Assembly (NCBI RefSeq): GCF_052050035.1
Contig: NZ_CP189882.1
Span: 1,860,001-1,924,000, forward strand
Reading direction: 5' to 3'
Source of the DNA: Symbiopectobacterium purcellii_A
GTDB taxonomy: Bacteria > Pseudomonadota > Gammaproteobacteria > Enterobacterales > Enterobacteriaceae
DNA length: 64,000 nt
Shown here: positions 61,348 through 64,000 of the stretch, one piece after another
Numbering within the stretch: the stretch's first letter is position 1
How the letters are laid out: the number at the start of each line of letters is the position of its first letter
Made by a program: the position numbers and the translations under genes
Notes under the pieces: model-generated
What the model saw: only the letters and a program-made list of their open reading frames with translations
Told to the model about the DNA's origin: nothing
Databases searched by the model: none

Positions 61348-62385
61348 GTGAAAACGGCTGTCGGTCATATTACTTTCCAGGCATTGCCAGCCTGGCTTAC
61401 ACATCGCGGCGCGTTCAGCGCATTTTCCCGTAGCATGTTGACGGCTGTGGTTTTAACGGCGGGGCTGGTCACGTCAGCAGGACTAAGTGGAAATGCGTTC
61501 GCGGCACCTGCCTCTACGCCCGTTACTAATACGCCCGCAGCGAACAAGGCTACCGCCAGCCCCGCTGCGGCATCGACGCCTTTGTCGGCAGAACCCGTCG
61601 TTGCAGATGCTGCGGCGGCGCCTGTATCGCCGTTGGCTCTGCCGCAGGGCAGTGCGGGCAACATCATGAAAACTGATCTTTCCGTCTGGGGCATGTATCA
61701 GCACGCGGATGTGGTGGTGAAAACCGTCATGATCGGTTTGCTGCTGGCTTCCGTGATCACCTGGGCAATCTTTTTTGGTAAAAGCGTCGAGCTGGTGGGT
61801 GCCAAACGTCGCCTGCGTCGTGAATACACGGCGTTGGAGCAGGCGCGCACCTTAGATGATGCGGCAGATATCGTTGAGGCCTTCAAAGTCGACAGCACAG
61901 CGGCGATATTGCTGGCCGATGCGCAAAATGAGTTAACCCTTTCTGCACGTTCTGATGACAATAATGGCATCAAAGAACGTACCGCCTTCCGTCTGGAGCG
62001 TCGCGTAGCGGCGGCCGGTCGCCATATGGGGCGCGGTAACGGCTATCTGGCAACGGTCGGAGCGGTAGCCCCCTTTGTTGGGCTGTTCGGTACGGTCTGG
62101 GGCATCATGAACAGCTTTATCGGTATTGCGCAAACGCAAACCACCAATCTGGCCGTCGTCGCGCCGGGGATCGCTGAGGCGCTGTTGGCCACCGCGATTG
62201 GTCTGGTTGCCGCCATCCCGGCAGTAGTGATTTACAACGTGTTTGCTCGCGGTATCGGCAGCTATAAAGCGCTGATGGGTGATGTGGCGGCACAGGTGCT
62301 TTTGCTGGTGAGCCGCGATTTAGATGTGGCCGCGAGTAACGGTAACCGTTTGACCGCCGCTAATCAAAAACTGCGGGTGGGTTAA
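61348..62385 (+). CDS. exbB: TonB-system biopolymer transport protein ExbB (long form)
   Basis: 345 residues, GTG start at 61348 after GGTGGAGG. A signal-like N-terminus (hydrophobic 30-53) and an Ala/Pro-rich periplasmic stretch (about 54-110) precede the MotA/TolQ/ExbB domain with three transmembrane helices (VKTVMIGLLLASVITWAIFF and LATVGAVAPFVGLFGTVWGI among them). E. coli ExbB (244 residues) lacks the extension, while Pseudomonas and Serratia have it. With ExbD it uses proton flow to power TonB-dependent iron-siderophore uptake. Confidence 0.95.
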   Translation: MKTAVGHITFQALPAWLTHRGAFSAFSRSMLTAVVLTAGLVTSAGLSGNAFAAPASTPVTNTPAANKATASPAAASTPLSAEPVVADAAAAPVSPLALPQGSAGNIMKTDLSVWGMYQHADVVVKTVMIGLLLASVITWAIFFGKSVELVGAKRRLRREYTALEQARTLDDAADIVEAFKVDSTAAILLADAQNELTLSARSDDNNGIKERTAFRLERRVAAAGRHMGRGNGYLATVGAVAPFVGLFGTVWGIMNSFIGIAQTQTTNLAVVAPGIAEALLATAIGLVAAIPAVVIYNVFARGIGSYKALMGDVAAQVLLLVSRDLDVAASNGNRLTAANQKLRVG

Positions 62386-62388
62386 GTT

Positions 62389-62811
62389 ATGGCGATGCAT
62401 TTGCACGATGATACGAGCGGTGACAGCGAGATGCATGACATCAACGTCACGCCGTTCATTGACGTGATGCTGGTGCTGCTGATCATCTTCATGGTGGCAG
62501 CGCCGCTGGCGACCGTCGATATTCGTGTCGACTTGCCAGCGTCCACGGCAGTGCCGCAACCTCGTCCGGAAAAGCCGGTATATTTGACGGTGAAGGCGGA
62601 CAAGCAGCTGTATGTGGGTGATATTGCCGTGAGCGAGACAGGGCTCACGACTCTGCTGGATGAGCAAACGGGTGCTAACAAAGAGACCACCATTTTCTTC
62701 CAGGCCGACAAAACCGTTGATTACGAAACCATGATGCGTGTTATGGATACCTTGCGCAAAGCGGGCTATCTGAAAGTCGGATTGGTGGGTATGGAGTCAG
62801 CGGGTAAATAA
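62389..62811 (+). CDS. exbD: TonB-system biopolymer transport protein ExbD
   Basis: 140 residues. One transmembrane helix with the proton-carrying Asp25 (VTPFIDVMLVLLIIFMV); periplasmic domain follows. 3 bp after exbB, one operon. Confidence 0.96.
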   Translation: MAMHLHDDTSGDSEMHDINVTPFIDVMLVLLIIFMVAAPLATVDIRVDLPASTAVPQPRPEKPVYLTVKADKQLYVGDIAVSETGLTTLLDEQTGANKETTIFFQADKTVDYETMMRVMDTLRKAGYLKVGLVGMESAGK

Positions 62812-62820
62812 TTGCCTGTA

Positions 62821-62846
62821 CCGTCCCGCGCTTCTGGAGGGACGGC
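62821..62846 (+). terminator. Terminator of exbBD
   Basis: Stem CCGTCCC with GGGACGG around an 11-base loop, followed by CTTGTCATTCTG. The T-run is weak. Confidence 0.6.
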
Positions 62847-63273
62847 TTGTCATTCTGTGTGCTCAGGTAAAAGGCGGATATTGCCCCTTTGCCTACGGCG
62901 TCCCCGTATAACCCCATCAACGTCAAACTCTCTCCCCAACACATCGTGTAAAGTGTGCCGTCAGCAACGTGCCTAGGTCATTCACGATTTCACACCGGCT
63001 TTTTATCTTGAAGACATGGCTTGCGCTTTCGGCAGCGGTGACGCTGCTTGTTTGCACTACAGCACGGTGTAATGATTACAACAGGTTGATTTTTCACCGC
63101 CATGACGCATTATGAGAGGTTACGAGTAACTTATCGAACTAAGATAAGGTTTTACCGTGCAATCACGCATAGCACAGGGAATATAGCGGTGGAATTGGTA
63201 ATGCGTAATATTCTGATTTTTGTTTTAACGCGCGCGGGTGTGTCATGCGTGTCATAGCACCAGGAGAGGCCTG
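62847..63273. other. Intergenic stretch without a recognisable gene
   Basis: About 430 bp between exbD and the yhbP-like gene. I find no gene, RNA or repeat. An open frame from 63238 leads into yhbP but lacks a convincing start. The AT-rich part near 63120-63230 could hold the yhbP promoter. Confidence 0.5.
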
Positions 63274-63723
63274 ATGAGCAAAGGAAATGAGCTGTCTATT
63301 ATTTCCCGCTATATGAAAAAGCTGCATGTGTTGACGCTATGCGTAGGGAGATATTCGGAATTATGGTGTGCGAGCTGCTTCTATACTTATGACAAAAATG
63401 AGGTCGCTTTCTACATCATGACAGAAACCTCGACGCGCCATGGTGAAATGATGCTGCGCTACCCGGCAATTGCCGGGACGATTGCTGGTCAACCCAAAAC
63501 CGTCATGCTGATCAAAGGGGTGCAGTTCAGCGGTCAGGCCTTACTGCTACAGGGCGAAGATGCCGTGTCGGCCCGCGAACGCTACACCCAGCGTTTCCCC
63601 ATCGCGCGAGGGGCCACCTCACCCGTTTGGCGCCTGGGGATCGATACCCTGAAGATGACGGACAACACGCTGGGTTTTGGCACCAAGCGCCATTGGCATC
63701 GCGATGAGGAAAACGACGAGTAA
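63274..63723 (+). CDS. yhbP: YhbP-like UPF0306 protein (split-barrel flavin fold)
   Basis: 149 residues from ATG at 63274. Similar to E. coli YhbP (147 residues) in AFYIMTETSTRHGEMM, AGTIAGQPKTVMLIKGVQFSG and LKMTDNTLGFGTKRHW. Belongs to the PNPOx-like split-barrel group; function unknown. The site CAGGAGAGGCC precedes the ATG. Lies beside a yraR-like gene as in E. coli. Confidence 0.88.
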   Translation: MSKGNELSIISRYMKKLHVLTLCVGRYSELWCASCFYTYDKNEVAFYIMTETSTRHGEMMLRYPAIAGTIAGQPKTVMLIKGVQFSGQALLLQGEDAVSARERYTQRFPIARGATSPVWRLGIDTLKMTDNTLGFGTKRHWHRDEENDE

Positions 63724-63751
63724 CTGAATGCATCCGGCAACAGGAGGAGCC

Positions 63752-64000
63752 ATGAGTCGAGTAGTGCTGCTAGGCGCGACAGGATTGATTGGGCAGGAAT
63801 TGCTGAAGCTGCTGCAAGCCAATAGCCGGGTAGAGGTTATCTACGCGCCCACGCGCAGGCCGCTGCCCACACAGGACAAACTGGTCAATCCTTGTCATGA
63901 AGATGTGCGCGTTGCGCTGGCGCAATTGCATGAGCCGGTCGATATCGTGTTTTGCTGCCTGGGGACCACGCGCAAGCAGGCGGGCAGCAAACAGGCGTTT
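63752..64000 (+). CDS. yraR: YraR-like NAD(P)-binding protein, runs off the window
   Basis: 83 residues visible, MSRVVLLGATGLIGQELLKL and DIVFCCLGTTRKQAGSKQAF. Rossmann motif GATGLIG at 8-14. Atypical short-chain dehydrogenase resembling E. coli YraR, whose gene also neighbours yhbP. AGGAGGAGCC precedes the start; 28 bp after yhbP. Confidence 0.8.
   Translation, partial: MSRVVLLGATGLIGQELLKLLQANSRVEVIYAPTRRPLPTQDKLVNPCHEDVRVALAQLHEPVDIVFCCLGTTRKQAGSKQAF

Noticed and set aside
1..64000. tRNA, rRNA or CRISPR loci
   Set aside because: I looked for cloverleaf ends, rRNA-like stretches and regular repeat-spacer arrays and found none I could support.

Overview
The window comes from a gamma-proteobacterial (Enterobacterales) chromosome with an extreme load of insertion sequences (IS). 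Core gene orders match Escherichia coli and Serratia: bfr next to the S10-spc-alpha ribosomal operons, dkgA-yghB-metC-exbBD, and yraR next to yhbP. About twenty IS copies or fragments and ten copies of a tiny MITE have broken many non-essential genes, often by landing inside one another. This is what a recently acquired insect endosymbiont of the Sodalis group (the SOPE type) looks like. That host assignment is inference from gene content and IS burden; no sequence comparison was run.

Layout. 1-9178 is one nested insertion: an IS5-type element holds an IS256-type element, which holds a 189-bp MITE, an IS630, an IS903, a second IS5-type element and a 3.6-kb unit bounded by MITEs that carries siaC'-siaD and yghX. 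9179-12920 is an IS91 remnant and a second nest (IS630 within IS630, plus IS256). 13.2-15.8 kb holds sodA, fdhD and a broken aldB. 16.1-33.2 kb is a degraded lambdoid prophage. Its leftward arm holds an ssb, a Rad52-type annealing protein and an N gene. It then has two complete immunity and antitermination modules in tandem, each with N, nutL, cI, cro, nutR and cII. A replication module with an O-like protein and a primase-helicase follows; the helicase is cut by an IS630.

33.2-34.4 kb joins an IS110 fragment to an IS3 fragment through one MITE, and the IS3 truncates bfr. 34.6-48.6 kb is an IS-free ribosomal island (rpsJ to rplQ, with secY and rpoA), complete and with recognisable leaders and terminators. 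From 48.6 kb, IS elements return (IS5-type, IS256, IS630), followed by dkgA (frameshifted), yghB, metC, a broken TRAP transporter, another IS cluster, the Fur-box-preceded exbBD, yhbP and the start of a yraR-like gene.

How it fits together: the ribosomal, sodA, fdhD, metC and exbBD genes appear intact, while catabolic and transport genes (aldB, TRAP dctQM, dkgA) are decaying. IS256 copies sit mostly inside other IS elements. The MITE shares its termini and TA target with the resident IS630, so it is probably mobilised in trans by that element, and it marks several rearrangement junctions. The best candidate for something unusual is the tandem pair of lambdoid immunity modules with different N types and matching nut sites. 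The second is the MITE-bounded gene cassette inserted cleanly into an otherwise fully accountable IS256.
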